From contig OZ024823.1 in assembly GCA_964016985.1 (NCBI GenBank), positions 37,925,687 through 37,989,686 of the forward strand: 64,000 bases of DNA, read 5' to 3'. The DNA is from Anodontia alba (taxonomy: Eukaryota > Mollusca > Bivalvia > Lucinida > Lucinidae). Positions 11,131-21,885 of the stretch are shown piece by piece (positions within the stretch are counted from its first letter, which is position 1; each line of letters starts with the position of its first letter). Under the pieces are notes generated by a model. It saw only the letters and a program-made list of their open reading frames with translations. It searched no databases and was not told the DNA's origin. The position numbers and the translations under genes are program-made.

Positions 11131-11477
11131 TTTTGGTTGACTTATTTCAGGCATTTTTATCAAATTTCTTGTCCATTATTGACCACAAATCTAGTATGAC
11201 CCAAATAGAGAGATTTGAATTTCATTTCTTTATAATTTGCCAATATGTAAAAAACAGGCAGATAACTGTCAAAAATTGATGAAATTTGCCCATGAGCAAT
11301 TACTAAACAGCTCTCCACAATATTAATGCACATATATACTTTGGTGAAAATCCATTGAGATTTACTCGAGTTACTGCCCTGAAAGTTACAGGCCTCATAT
11401 TGACCATGCTTTTCCATGCCTGAAAGGCCTGCTTTTGCTGCCTTAAACGGTCCTTTTTAACAGAATTTTTTGGGCCT

Positions 11478-11640
11478 AAGCTGTATGTGTACAAAAAGTG
11501 CATATATTCGCATTATGTGATGCATTTCATTTTATGAAAATTGGTTGGATAATAGCGGAGAAAAGTCAACTTCCTTTCCTTTAACTGAGCATTCAAAAAA
11601 GTGTGCACACTTCCAAAAAAAAACATGTAGCCAGCTTGTA
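11478..11640 (-). mobile_element. Half of a foldback element, solo arm
   Basis: Matches the right arm of the foldback at 17588-19105: AAGCTGTATG, then GATGCATTTCATTTTATG, then TTCAAAAAAGTGTGCACAC, then AGCCAGCTTGTATATGC. Only one arm is present. Confidence 0.6.
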
Positions 11641-11945
11641 TATGCACACCTTCATTCTATGTATAAAACATCTGCAGTTTCAAAATGATAGCACAGGTTA
11701 CCTGACTGTGCTTAATTTTTCACCACCGACCCTAAAGTTTTTAAGGATTTTTGTGGGGATTTCAGCCACATTGTCTTCCTACTAGCCCTATATAAAAACT
11801 TTTAAAATAAAAATATTTTTCAACCTACTGTCCCTATTTTTAAGTTCATTTAAACCGAAACATGCCTTACACCTTTGGACCAATAATTTTGAAACCGCTT
11901 AAGTTTTATACAGGGAATGAAGGGGCGCTTATGTTTTTTTTTTTT

Positions 11946-11950
<5 letters not shown>

Positions 11951-11988
<38 letters not shown>
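11951..11988. repeat. (TA)n microsatellite after T run
   Basis: Nineteen TA units preceded by about 18 T. Confidence 0.95.
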
Positions 11989-11992
<4 letters not shown>

Positions 11993-11999
11993 TTGAGTG

Positions 12000-12800
12000 A
12001 TTATTTTGTTCCCCAATGTTATTATTGTCCCCTGATGTTAGTTAAAGTGAACTATTAACTTTGTTAATGGCCATTTTAATCGCTCCCCCACCCCCTTCCC
12101 CTTCCCTTGAGGTGTTTTCCTATACATGTATATTTTACCTCTGGTAAATGGTCACCTCCCTCCTCCGGTCAGCTGCCATAATAATTTATGATTTTATGGT
12201 CAAAATCCCTCCGTTAAACGGTCAAACTGACAGAGAATCGGCAAAAGCGGCGCCACAGACATTGAAAGTAGGAAAGTTCATTGAAGTCGCATCTCACACA
12301 CACACACACAAAAAAAAGGAAACAGAGAAACTTTTTTTGTTTATTGACAAAAATTATGTTAAGTTAATTATTTTGATGTGTACCTTTTTTTTGCAAAAAA
12401 AAAAAAAAAAAAAAAAGTGTTAAAAAGCAAAATACTTTGTTACACAGCCTTAATTTCTTTTTTTCAAGTACCATCCCATGCGACACTGAGATTGACCTTC
12501 AAAGGTCAGCACGTGATCAATTGGTGTCAGTTACATGTACAACAGCATGGCTTTTGTTTATCGAACAAATTGAGACTGACATATTGATTAAAGGACTATT
12601 GATGACTGACCGTTGATGTTTACGCCTAAGGGTAATTGCGATGGTCAATCACTGAATGCAAATTGCTCAAAATCATTATCAATACCTGTGTCTTTCGAGT
12701 ATAAACAACTCTTCTTGCAGTTTCACTTTTCTTATTCAGTTGACTTGCTTTGTAAACATGACTTAGAAAATCCGTAAAAGTGCTGAATCTAGATGAATGC
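12000..12800. other. No recognised feature
   Basis: Contains a short (CA) run near 12297 and an A run at 12396-12416. The open frames here run through these homopolymers and look spurious. No element ends were recognised. Confidence 0.4.
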
Positions 12801-12802
12801 GT

Positions 12803-13022
12803 TATTACCTTACCATATTCCAAATAGCATTCAGACACCTCAACTGCTTACCATACTTTATCTAAAATTTGAACAAGTACTGTACAAGTTACTGCCCAAT
12901 GTTGTGTCTAGAATTAGCTTAATGAGTGGCAAACAGTGTAGACCCTGCATATCATCAGGGTCTACACTGTTTGCTCAGGCCTGTCTGGCATATGGTTAGA
13001 GTCATGCTCAGACAGACAGGTA
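12803..13022 (-). mobile_element. Dispersed repeat with GTAGACCC hairpin, copy 2
   Basis: The inverse of the copy at 9152-9415. It has a perfect inverted pair, GCAAACAGTGTAGACCCTG and its mirror ending CTACACTGTTTGC, around 12930-12975. Left part: TCAGACACCTCAACTGC. Confidence 0.6.
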
Positions 13023-13799
13023 AAAGTATGACCTAATCTTCAGTAGTACTAATCAATTATCAATCACAATGGTAGGACTGATAATCGATTATCTTATCAG
13101 CTCTGATTAAATTTGCCAGTCCTATTCTGAATGCTTGAGCAAACAGTGATTTTAATCCTAAAAATAAACAATATATAATTGTTATTTTGGGCAATTTGGC
13201 ATGTTACAGGCAATAAATAAATAAATATAGATACCATTATGCTAAAGAATTATTATAAACAAATAGCCACGTTTTACAGGTCACGAAAACAGGTGATAAT
13301 GTGAAAAAACTTGATACAAATTTAGATTTATTATAAGAATTCATATGCAATCATTTACACAAAGGTAACTAAGAACTTACCTAAAGATGTTTGGCAAGTG
13401 GCACTGTAAAATGTGTTCACTCCATTAACGTATATAGATCTAAATGCGATTTTATTCTCCCGGCTGGAAATCGAGCGCAATTGTATTCCGCGGCGAAAAT
13501 GGCGATGCACCAATTCGTATTCGATTCCTTTCATTCTTTTTCGGGAATAACCAAAACAAAACAAAAAAAAAAACTTCTGAGGTACGAAAAAAACTAGTTC
13601 AATTTTAAGAAAAACAAATATATCAAAGAAGCAAATTTATGCGTTTAAAAGAATACGAGACTACGGCTTCATATCGGCAAGGCTTGCAAACACGGCACGG
13701 CACGCGCTCCGGTTTTTGGCATGCTGGTAAAACAAGGGCAGGTTTAGGATGTTGTGTGACAGGTTTAACCATTTACAAAACATCAACATATTTTCGTAT
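13023..13799. other. No recognised feature (interior of Y)
   Basis: AT-rich. A short open frame at 13639-13830 runs into the right array and has no recognisable family. Nothing else supported. Confidence 0.4.
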
Positions 13800-14019
13800 T
13801 GAAATAATTAGGAATGTAATTGTGATATAATTTTAACGTTGCATACAACGAGACTAAAATGTATAAATCGAGAAACGTAGCAACAACGTTTTCATAATGT
13901 CTAGGTTAGAAAATCTAAGTTAACAAATCTTTAGAACATTTTCAACAGATTCTATTGATCTCAATAACTAAGAACGTAATTGTGACTTTATTTTAATATT
14001 GGATACAACGCGACTAAAA

Positions 14020-14055
<36 letters not shown>

Positions 14056-14527
14056 AGAATTAAACGTCGCAACAACGTTTTCAAAATATCTGCTTAAAGC
14101 TGATTATTCTATAACTTTTTTATGCCCCCCCCCCCCCCCCCCCCGCATCATATGATACCGGGGCATATAGTTTTTAGGTTTTTCATAAGTGCGTACGAAT
14201 GTACGTCCGTCTGTACGAATGTGTATACGTAGGTTATATACCGTACATGATCCTGTTAGACTCAGGTTAAGAAATTTGTACTAGGTAGAATTTTGCAGTT
14301 TTATAGTCAGTACCCAACAGCGGGGGCATCCGTGTACTGTGGACACATTTGTTTCCCTAACATCTACTAGTAAAAAAAAAATGCGGGTTAAGGTTGCATT
14401 TGACAGGTTTAAACATTTCCTTGAAAATTTAAGTCAACAAATATCATCAAAAACACTTATAGGACTGACATCATGAAGAACGTAATTGTGTGACGTTATT
14501 TTAACGTTGCATACAACGCGACTAAAA

Positions 14528-14559
<32 letters not shown>

Positions 14560-16060
14560 AGAAACATCGCAATGACATTTCAAAATGTCTAGAAAAAAAA
14601 CAACTGATTTTTCTAATACCATTTTTTTTTTTCTATCTTTTTTTTTTCTAACAACTACTGGTAAAACAAAAGGCAGGTTAAGGGTGCGGTGTGACAGGTT
14701 TAGGCACTTCCATGTAAAATTTAAGTTAACAAATCATTAGAACTTTTTTAGTATTGATCATAACAACTAAGAGCGTAATTGTGACTGTATTTTAACATTG
14801 CATACAACGCGACTAAAATATAAAAGTCTAGAAACGTCGCAACACCGTTTTCAAAATGTCTGCTTAAAACTAGATATTCTATAACATTTTTGTAATGACT
14901 ACTCGTAAGAAAAGGCGGGCGAAGGGTGCGGTATGATAATTTTTAGGCATTTTCTTGCAGATGATAGTAAACAAATAATTAGAAAAGTTTTAACTTTGAA
15001 ATAATTAAAAACGTAATTGTGACGTTAGTTTAACGTTGTACACAACGTGACTAAAATGTAAAAATCTAGAAACGTCCCAACAACGTTTTTAAAATGTCTG
15101 CAAAAACTGATTATTCAATAACATTTTTTTTTCTAACGACTACTAGTAAAATGAAAGGCGGGTTAAGGGTGCGGTGTTGTGACAAGTTTATGCAATTACT
15201 TGAAAATTTAGGTTAACAAATCATTGGAATATTTTTAGAATTGAAATAATTAAAAACGTAATTGTGACGTTATTTTAACGTTGCATACAACGCGACTAAA
15301 ATGCAAAAATCTAGAAATGTCACAACAACGTTTTCAAAATGTCTGCAAAAAAACGGGTTATTGTGTAATATTTTTCTAACGACTACTAGTTAAAAAAAAA
15401 AAATAAAATAAAAAAAATGCGGATTAAGGGTGCCGTGTCAGGTTTAGTCATTTCCTTGAAAATTTAAGTAAACAAATTATTAAAACATTTTTAGTATTGA
15501 AATAATTAAGAACGTAATTATGACATTATTTTAACGTTGCATACAACCTGACTAAAATGTAAAAATCTAAAAACGTCGCAACAACGTTTTCAAAATGTCT
15601 GCAAAAACCTGGTTATTATATAAAGTTTTTCTACCGACTACTAGTAAAAACAGGCGGATTAAGGGTGCGGTATGACAGGTTTAGTCGTTTCCTTGAAAAT
15701 AAGTTAACAAATCATTATAATATTTTTAGTATTGAAATAATTAATAACCTTATTGTGACGTTATTTTAACGTTGCATACAACGCGACAGAATGTAAAAAT
15801 CTAGAAACGTCGCAACAACGTTTTCAAAATGTCTGCAAAAATCTGGTTATTCTGTAACCTTTTTCGAACGAATACAAAAAATGCTCTCAATAGGATAGAA
15901 AAAACAAAAATGCAGTCTAAGGGACATGTGGACGAAAAAGCTTTCATAACTGACTTTCGGATGTATATAACCACGTCTAGGTAGACAATAAACATTTCAA
16001 AAACGTTTTAAAAATGTCAGGTTCAACGTAACTATTTTGAAACCAATACAAAACGTTACG
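13800..16060. repeat. Right AACGTT-rich subterminal array of Y, about 250-bp unit
   Basis: About eight units marked by TAACGTTGCATACAACGCGA at about 13833, 14000 (diverged), 14500, 14793, 15030, 15279, 15533 and 15768. Each continues AAATCTAGAAACGTCGCAAC, then AACGTTTTCAAAATGTC, then CGACTACTAGTAAAA, then TTAAGGGTGCGGTGTGACA. Long A runs and C runs (14020-14050, 14127-14144, 14532-14558) have expanded inside some units. It lacks the left array's exact unit but shares its AACGTT/AAACGTTT richness. Confidence 0.9.
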
Positions 16061-16082
16061 ATAACATTATGTGTTTGCTGGG

Positions 16083-16284
16083 TATATTATTTTTCTTATT
16101 TTCGCTCAAAACATAGATTGTGGGTACTCGTTAGAACTGCCTCGGTGAGGCGGTTATAACGAGTACCCACAATCTATGTTTTGAGCAGAAATATGGTAAA
16201 AAAATTTAAGATTTTTTGTCTAAAAAGTTTCTGTTTTTGGAGATGAAGATTTCAATATATTTGAATAGGCGTGTTTTCATAATG
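16083..16284 (+). mobile_element. MITE X, right part
   Basis: Holds a long hairpin at about 16105-16186 (ACATAGATTGTGGGTACTCG paired with GAGTACCCACAATCTATG). It ends AATAGGCGTGTTTTCATAATG (shown in part at 16264-16284), the inverse of the X left end at 3201. It follows the second TATA copy of element Y. Confidence 0.75.
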
Positions 16285-16389
16285 TTGAACAATCTTGGGA
16301 GAGGATCACCAAAGGAACATTTCTGCAAAATTATATTGAAATCGATCCAGTTGTTTCTAACAAGAAGATTTTTTAAGTTTCCTATATAG
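16285..16389 (+). mobile_element. A-family element A1, right part
   Basis: Resumes the A unit exactly where it broke at 3200: TTGAACAATCTTGGGAGAGG, then AAATTATATTGAAATCG, then TTTCCTATATAGAT. It then diverges; the 3' microsatellite and hairpin end are missing. Confidence 0.8.
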
Positions 16390-17056
16390 ATCAGGGCTCA
16401 GGAAAACCGGAAAAATAGCCGGTCTGGACCGAAATTAAGAATTCTGGACCAATTTCAAACACCCCAAAACGCTAATAAATCGGTCCAACAGGTTTGTGCC
16501 TTGAACCCCATTTTTCCCCAACCAACCAATTTTCACGAATCAATGATGTCTAAAAAATCACAAACGGTCAAGTCTTCCCAAACTGACAACGTCCGCGCAC
16601 CTTTTAAATGCGATATTATGGTAGTTAAAAGGCTCTAAACGGTCATTTGACATGTATATTGGAGAGACAGCTGAATAACGGCAACAAATTAATTACGTCA
16701 TTATCCAAACATTGTCAAAAAATCAACACTTCACTGACCTTTGTGCGGTAAATAAACGATTAACACGAATCATCAGTAATGGTAGTCTGATAATTAATCC
16801 GTTTGTGTGACACGTGTGAATACACTGAGACTGCAAAACATCCAGGTGCAGTCGGCGTGTCCAAAAGATCAAAGGTCGCTTTACTGAGAGTGATAAAAGA
16901 ATGCACCGCTTGAATGCACCCGTTTTCTTCCTCTTCCTTTTTGTTTCGATCAACACGGTTTGTCGGCCCCAGATTCCATAAATGAATTCCCAAACCGTGT
17001 ACATCCTGATCAGATGTCGCATACAACGGCGTCGGATCTGGGTATTATTGATTGCT

Positions 17057-17089
<33 letters not shown>

Positions 17090-17587
17090 TTGTTGATCTG
17101 AAGAAGCCAACTGATCTGGATCTGCACTGTTTGCCATTTAGTATTTGAATTTATAGTAACAATCTGGATCAAGCAATTTGATTGGCTGAAAATTAGAAGT
17201 GGGCATGGCATCTCAATTTATTCAGTAGGACAAGGGAAGTTCTATGGCCATTTTTGCTAACTGACTAGGGATGGACAGACAGACAGACTCACAAGGTGAA
17301 AGGGCACTCTTTCAGGCGGCAGACATTTCAACGGGTTGTGCAATGTCTGGGTGTTTTTTAAGTACCCAGTTTGGCAAGAAGTTTGTATATAAATTATTTC
17401 AAAGTGCAGACTGCTGAAATTTTTACCCACTAAACACTAAGCTCCTTTCGCTGTTTGCAAATGAAATTCCTTTTATCTTTGAATTTATATTTAACTTCAG
17501 ATTTTACAATCAGTAATTTATTAGCTTTGTCTGCCATAATTTCTGTGCATATATTTGAGCTCTACCATGTGAAAACATGCCTTCAGG
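16390..17587. other. No recognised element; homopolymer and GACAGA run
   Basis: A T run at about 17060-17088 and GATGGACAGACAGACAGAC at about 17271-17289, like the microsatellite that precedes Pearl-type 3' ends, but without a following terminus. The minus-strand open frame at 16723-17211 runs through the poly-lysine that the T run encodes and is not credible. Confidence 0.4.
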
Positions 17588-19105
17588 GCATACAAGGTGG
17601 CTATATCAGGTATTTTTAGCTCGCCGGGACTATGTCCCTGGAGAGCTTATGTTGTCATCCAGGGGTTGGCGTCGGCGTCTGCGTTAGCACAATGTTTAAG
17701 TTTTCAAATGTGTGCACAGTTTTTTAACTGTTTAAGGTACTGCCTTCATATTTGGTCTACACCTACTTTAGGGTAAGACCTTTCAGTAGCATACACCCCC
17801 ATCCCCAAAATAGACTCTTTATGTAGGTTAAGGTCAGTTCTTACTTTGTCTTTTACACCCATGTTTAAGTTTTGCGTTTAAGTTTTGAGAAGTGTACATA
17901 ACTGCTGAAGTGTTCAAGATAGAGTTCTAATATTTGGCCCACACCAGCCTTAGGGCTAGACCTTTCAATAGCACACACCTCTTCCTCAGTATGACCTGCC
18001 TAGGTCAAGGTCAGGTCACACTTTGTTATTTGAACCCATGTTTGAGTTCTGCGTTTAAGTTTTGAAAAGTGTTTGTAACTGCTGAAGTATTTAAGATACT
18101 GCTTTAATATTTGGCCCACACCAATAGTAGGGTAAGTTCTTTCAATAGCTAAGACCTTTTCCTCAGTTTGACCTTCTGCCTAGTTCAAGGTCAGATTATA
18201 CTTTGTCATTTAAACCCATGTTTAAGTTTTGCGTTTTAGTTTTGAAAAGTGTTCGTAACTGCTAAAGTATTCAAGATGCTGCTTTAATATTTGGCCCACA
18301 CCTACCTTAGGGTAAGACCTTTCAATAGTAGACACCCCTTCCTCAGTTTGACCTGCTTAGGTCAAGATCAGGTCATACTTTGTCATTTATAGCTGTATTT
18401 AAGTTTTGAAAAGTGTACATGGCTGCTGAAGTATGTAAGATATAGCTTTCATATTTCATCCACACCAGCCTAAGGGAAGATGTTTCAATAGTATATACCC
18501 CATCCCTCAGTTTGACATTCTTCCAACATCAAAGTCAGTTCCTACTCTGTCATTTCTGCTATGTTTAAGTTCTGCGTTTAAACTTTAATATTTAAAGATT
18601 GTTTTCTTATCCGATCAGCCCTTTCTGGCGAGCTGCATTGTCTTCTGACAACTCTTGTTTTAGAAGGGTGTACACTTTTTTTTTTTTACGGTAAAATCGC
18701 TCAAGTCAGGGTAAGGAAATTGCACTTTTCTCAGGTTACATCCAACCAATTTTAATAAAACAAAGTACAAGGCATATTCGAGTATGAGCACTATTCATAA
18801 ACATACAGCATATGCATATTCTGCATGCAGTATTTGCAAACATTTGAAGCAAATGTAATTTTCGTGACGGAGATGTTGGAAGTGTTCACACTTACATTTG
18901 CTGCAGATGTTTGCAAATACATGCAGGATTAAACAAGCTGTATGTTTATGAAAAGTGCTCATATCCGCATATGCGATGCACTTTGTTTTATGAAAATATG
19001 TTGGATATAAACTGAGTAAATCAATTTCCTTACCCTGAATCGAGTATTCAAAAAAGTGTGCACCCTTCCAAAAAACCACGTGAATAGCCACCTTGGCATA
19101 TATGG
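17588..19105. mobile_element. Foldback element split by a Pearl-like insertion
   Basis: Left outer arm GCATACAAGGTGGCTAT (17588-17604); right outer arm ATAGCCACCTTGGCATATAT (from 19084). Inside, GAAGGGTGTACACTTTT (18663) pairs with AAAAGTGTGCACCCTTC (about 19055), and CATAAACATACAGC pairs with GCTGTATGTTTATG. The left arm is interrupted by a minus-strand element (17613-18659). Without it the foldback is about 470 bp and non-coding. Confidence 0.75.
17613..18659 (-). mobile_element. Pearl-like element, F family (GCTCGCC ends)
   Basis: On the minus strand it starts AACAAGAGTTGTCAGAAGAC, a 5' palindrome of GTTGTC and GACAAT, followed by GCTCGCC. It ends in a hairpin with GGGACATAGTCCC, then GGCGAGCTAAAAA. 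The core is a tandem array of about 160 bp marked on the plus strand by AATATTTGGCCCACACC and TTTAAGTTTTGCGTTTAAG. A GC-rich GACGCCGACGCC stretch near the 3' end replaces the usual ACGG run. Same layout as families A-D but different sequence. Confidence 0.75.
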
Positions 19106-19269
19106 ACAGAGAGTAGCCAGGTCAGCCTATACACCCACACAGTCTGATTAGGTTTTTCCCTGCCTACTTAGGTTCTTCCCTGCCTACTTACAGAATCATT
19201 GAATACTTTAGAATATATTGATGTATAACAAAGATCCTTATCGGATTGTGCTTCTTCACTGACTGATCA

Positions 19270-19573
19270 CCGGCCTCGGTAGCTCAGTTTCATGCTTGTC
19301 TGATTGGTGATCAGGAGGTTGTAGGTTCGACCCCTGCTGGATTGGCAACATTTTTTCGTGGAGATTGATCATGAAATATTTTCCAAGGTCATTCTCTCCC
19401 TTCCACTGATTCAAGAAGGGCAGTTGTCAGTTTCTGGCCAAACAATGTGCACAATACTGGTTAACTGCTTAGAGGACTAAGCCTGCCTATAAAAGAGTGG
19501 TTAGGTAAATTGACCACACTTGACATGACCCCATTGGGTTGACTGGGCTGTAAAACCTCAACACAAAATCAGA
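19270..19573 (+). mobile_element. Full-length tRNA-derived SINE, type 1, with 9-bp TSD
   Basis: Flanked by GACTGATCA at 19261-19269 and 19574-19582. The head is tRNA-like: GGCCTCGGTAGCTCAG (A box) and GGTTCGACCCCTGCTGG (B box). The body contains AGAAGGGCAGTTGTCAG and TTAGAGGACTAAGCCTGCC, and the tail is TAAAACCTCAACACAAA. It is transcribed by Pol III in principle and moves with LINE enzymes. The tRNA-like head is part of the SINE, not a tRNA gene. Related copies: 54703-55008 and 62812-63117 (full), 53888-54031 and 61687-61830 (5'-truncated). Confidence 0.92.
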
Positions 19574-19764
19574 GACTGATCAGAATCTTTTCTGTTTGCA
19601 TATGCCCAGAAGACCTTTCTCTTGACATGGCTCATCTGTTATAAAGACACTTGACAGTTTGTTGATGCGCTGGGCCTAGTTGTTCAAAACTAACGATGTG
19701 GTTAGTTAATGTATTGTTAAAATTTTGATAATTAAATATGGGCATAAATGCTAATAGATTTATA

Positions 19765-20912
19765 TTATAGATATATAGGGAAAATAAGCTCTGCACCCTG
19801 GCAGCCATGTTTTTTGACAAATCCAAATGGCTTGAACAGTCTTGGTAGAAAATCACCAGAAATCGGTCCAGTGGTTTCTGACAAGAAGATTTTTAAAGTT
19901 TTCTATATAGATATATAGTGAAAATGAGCCCCGCCCCCTGGCGGCCATGTTTTTTAACAAATCCATATGGCTTGAACAAACTTGGTAGAGGATCATCAAA
20001 GGAACATTTCTGCAAAATTATATGGAAATCGGTCCAGTGGTTTCTGACAAGAAGATTTTTAAAGTTTTCTATATAGATATAAAGGGAAAATAAGCCCGCC
20101 CCCCTGGTGGCCATGTTTTTTGACGAATCCAAATGGCTTGAACAATCTTGGTAGAGGATCACCAAAGGAACACTTCTGCAAAATTATATGGAAATCAGTC
20201 AAGTGGTTTCTGACAAGAAGATTTTTAAAGTTTTCTATATAGATATATATGGAAAATAAGCCCCCCCCACCCCTCCCCCCTGGCGGCCATGTTTTTTGAC
20301 GAATCCAAATGGCTTGAACAATCTTGGTAGAGGATCACCAATGAAACCTTTCTGCAAAATTATATGGAAATCGGTCCAGTGGTTTCTGACAAGAAGATTT
20401 TTTAAGTTTTCTTTATATATATATATATGGAAAATAAGCCCCGCCCCCTGGCGGCCATGTTTTTTGATGAATCCAAATGCTTGAACCATCTTGGTAGAGG
20501 ATCACCAAAGGAAATTTTCTGCAAAATTATATTGAAATCAGTCCAGTGGTTTCTGACAAGAAGATTTTTAAAGTTTTCTATATAGATATATAGGGGAAAA
20601 TAAGCCCCACCCCCTGGCAGCCATGTTTTTTGACAAATCCAAATGACTTGAACAATCTTGGTAGAGGGTCACCAAAGGAACATTTCTGCGAAATTATATG
20701 GAAATCGGTACAGTGGTTTCTGACAAGAAGATTTTTAAGTTTTTAGTTAAAAAATCTATTTTTAGCTCCTGTGACCTAGATATGCAATGGAACCGGAACC
20801 ATTTGAACAACTTTGAAAGAGGACAACCAAGGATCAATACTGTGAAGTTTGATCAAATTCCAATCAGTGGTTTAGGAAGATGTTGTTTAAAGATTGTGAA
20901 TGGACGATGATA
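19765..20912 (+). mobile_element. A-family element A2, truncated at both ends
   Basis: About six A units from GATATATAGGGAAAATAAGC, then the family's unique 3' segment (TTTTTAGCTCCTGTGACC, then CCGGAACCATTTGAACAAC, then AAGATTGTGAATGGACG). It stops just before the ACGG microsatellite and hairpin. No AACAAG 5' end. Confidence 0.85.
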
Positions 20913-21126
20913 ATTGAAAAAATATGACACCTATTTAGTGCTCTGAATATTGATGACAACTTTGCTGACAACTTTGGTAAAACAGACTGTGTTAATCCAT
21001 GGCTAACGTTCTTTTTGACTGCTGAGTTCTGCGGAAAAAGGGCAAAACTTTCAAAATTGGGCAAAAAAAAACTGCATGAAAAACGGGAACCCCCGCGTTT
21101 TACTGATTTCCGCGTTCAAACAATCA

Positions 21127-21145
21127 GCGTTATAACGAGGTTACA

Positions 21146-21148
<3 letters not shown>
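21127..21148 (-). mobile_element. pogo/Tc1-like terminus, right-type
   Basis: Ends GTTATAACGAGGTTACAGTG, then TA. It is the exact inverse of the first 22 bases at 706-727. Either the far end of the same element, now 20.4 kb apart because of nested insertions, or a second member of the family. Confidence 0.45.

Positions 21149-21222
<74 letters not shown>
21149..21222. repeat. (TA)n microsatellite
   Basis: About 37 TA units directly beside the pogo-like terminus. Tyr-Ile repeats read from it are not protein. Confidence 0.97.
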
Positions 21223-21226
<4 letters not shown>

Positions 21227-21420
21227 AAGATTGAAACAAACTTCAACAAAGAATTCCTGCCCAGGATCAATACTGATGCAAGTATTTCAGAAAAAAGTAT
21301 ATAGGGAGAAATATGAAATACCACTGGGCTGAGTGAGGCTCGAACCCATGCCGGCTGCGACGGCAGCGCCTAGCCCTTCAGAGTCAGGAGACATAACCAC
21401 TGCACCACTACGCTTGTTAA
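21221..21420 (-). mobile_element. SINE of type 3 (tRNA-like head), copy 1
   Basis: On the minus strand the head is AGCGTAGTGGTGCAGTGG (A box), and the B box is GGGTTCGAGCCTCACTC. It continues CCCAGTGGTATTTCATATTTC. About 200 bp are repeated 343 bp downstream at 21564-21763. No clear TSD. Confidence 0.8.
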
Positions 21421-21563
21421 AAACAAGTGTCATGGAACAGTATTATGCTTGATTTCTCTGAATGAACCCGTCGGATAGGGTATGTGTTTGGTGCGCTAGC
21501 GCACTCATTATATACAAGGAACTCTCTGGATCCATAGGATACTGAAGCTTGAAAATATTATTA

Positions 21564-21763
21564 TAATTTAAGATTGAAACAAACTTCAACAAAGAATTCC
21601 TGCCCAGGATCAATACTGATGCAAGTATTTCAGAAAAAAGTATATAGGGAGAAATATGAAATACCACTGGGCTGAGTGAGGCTCGAACCCATGCCGGCTG
21701 CGACGGCAGCGCCTAGCCCTTCAGAGTCAGGAGACATAACCACTGCACCACTACGCTTGTTAA
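21564..21763 (-). mobile_element. SINE of type 3, copy 2 (direct duplicate of copy 1)
   Basis: Nearly identical to 21221-21420 in the same orientation, including flanking TAATTTAAGATTGAAACA, so it arose by local duplication rather than independent insertion. The 143 bp between the copies are unrelated. Confidence 0.8.
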
Positions 21764-21885
21764 ATTATATGAAAACAAGCGTAGTGGTGCAGTGGTTATG
21801 TCTCCTGACTCTGAAGGGCTAGGCGCTGCCGTCGCAGCCGGCATGGGTTCGAGCCTCACTCAGCCCAGTGGTATTTCATATTTCT

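Larger units (their letters stand above)
3282..16082. mobile_element. Element Y: 12.8 kb DNA transposon-like insertion
   Basis: The left end is CCCAGCTAACAC; the right end, inverse-complemented, is CCCAGCAAACAC. TATA flanks both sides, giving a 4-bp duplication (or TA with slightly longer inverted ends). Both subterminal regions are AACGTT-rich tandem arrays: about 180-bp units on the left (3290-4030) and about 250-bp units on the right (about 13800-16050). The interior holds SINEs, foldback MITEs, an (AT) run, a 190-bp array and short unrecognised open frames. I see no transposase, integrase or polymerase motif, so it is either a decayed autonomous copy or a non-autonomous carrier. Superfamily not assigned. 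Confidence 0.65.

Noticed and set aside
13800..16060. Centromeric or telomeric satellite
   Set aside because: Only about eight units, bounded on one side by transposon termini with a target duplication; it fits a subterminal array.
16723..17211. 162-residue minus-strand frame
   Set aside because: Runs through poly-lysine encoded by a T homopolymer; no domain and biased only by the homopolymer.
19270..19345. tRNA gene
   Set aside because: A and B boxes are present, but the cloverleaf is incomplete and the sequence continues into a SINE body with flanking target-site duplications. The same applies to the tRNA-like heads at 21338-21880, 54930-55008 and 63040-63117.
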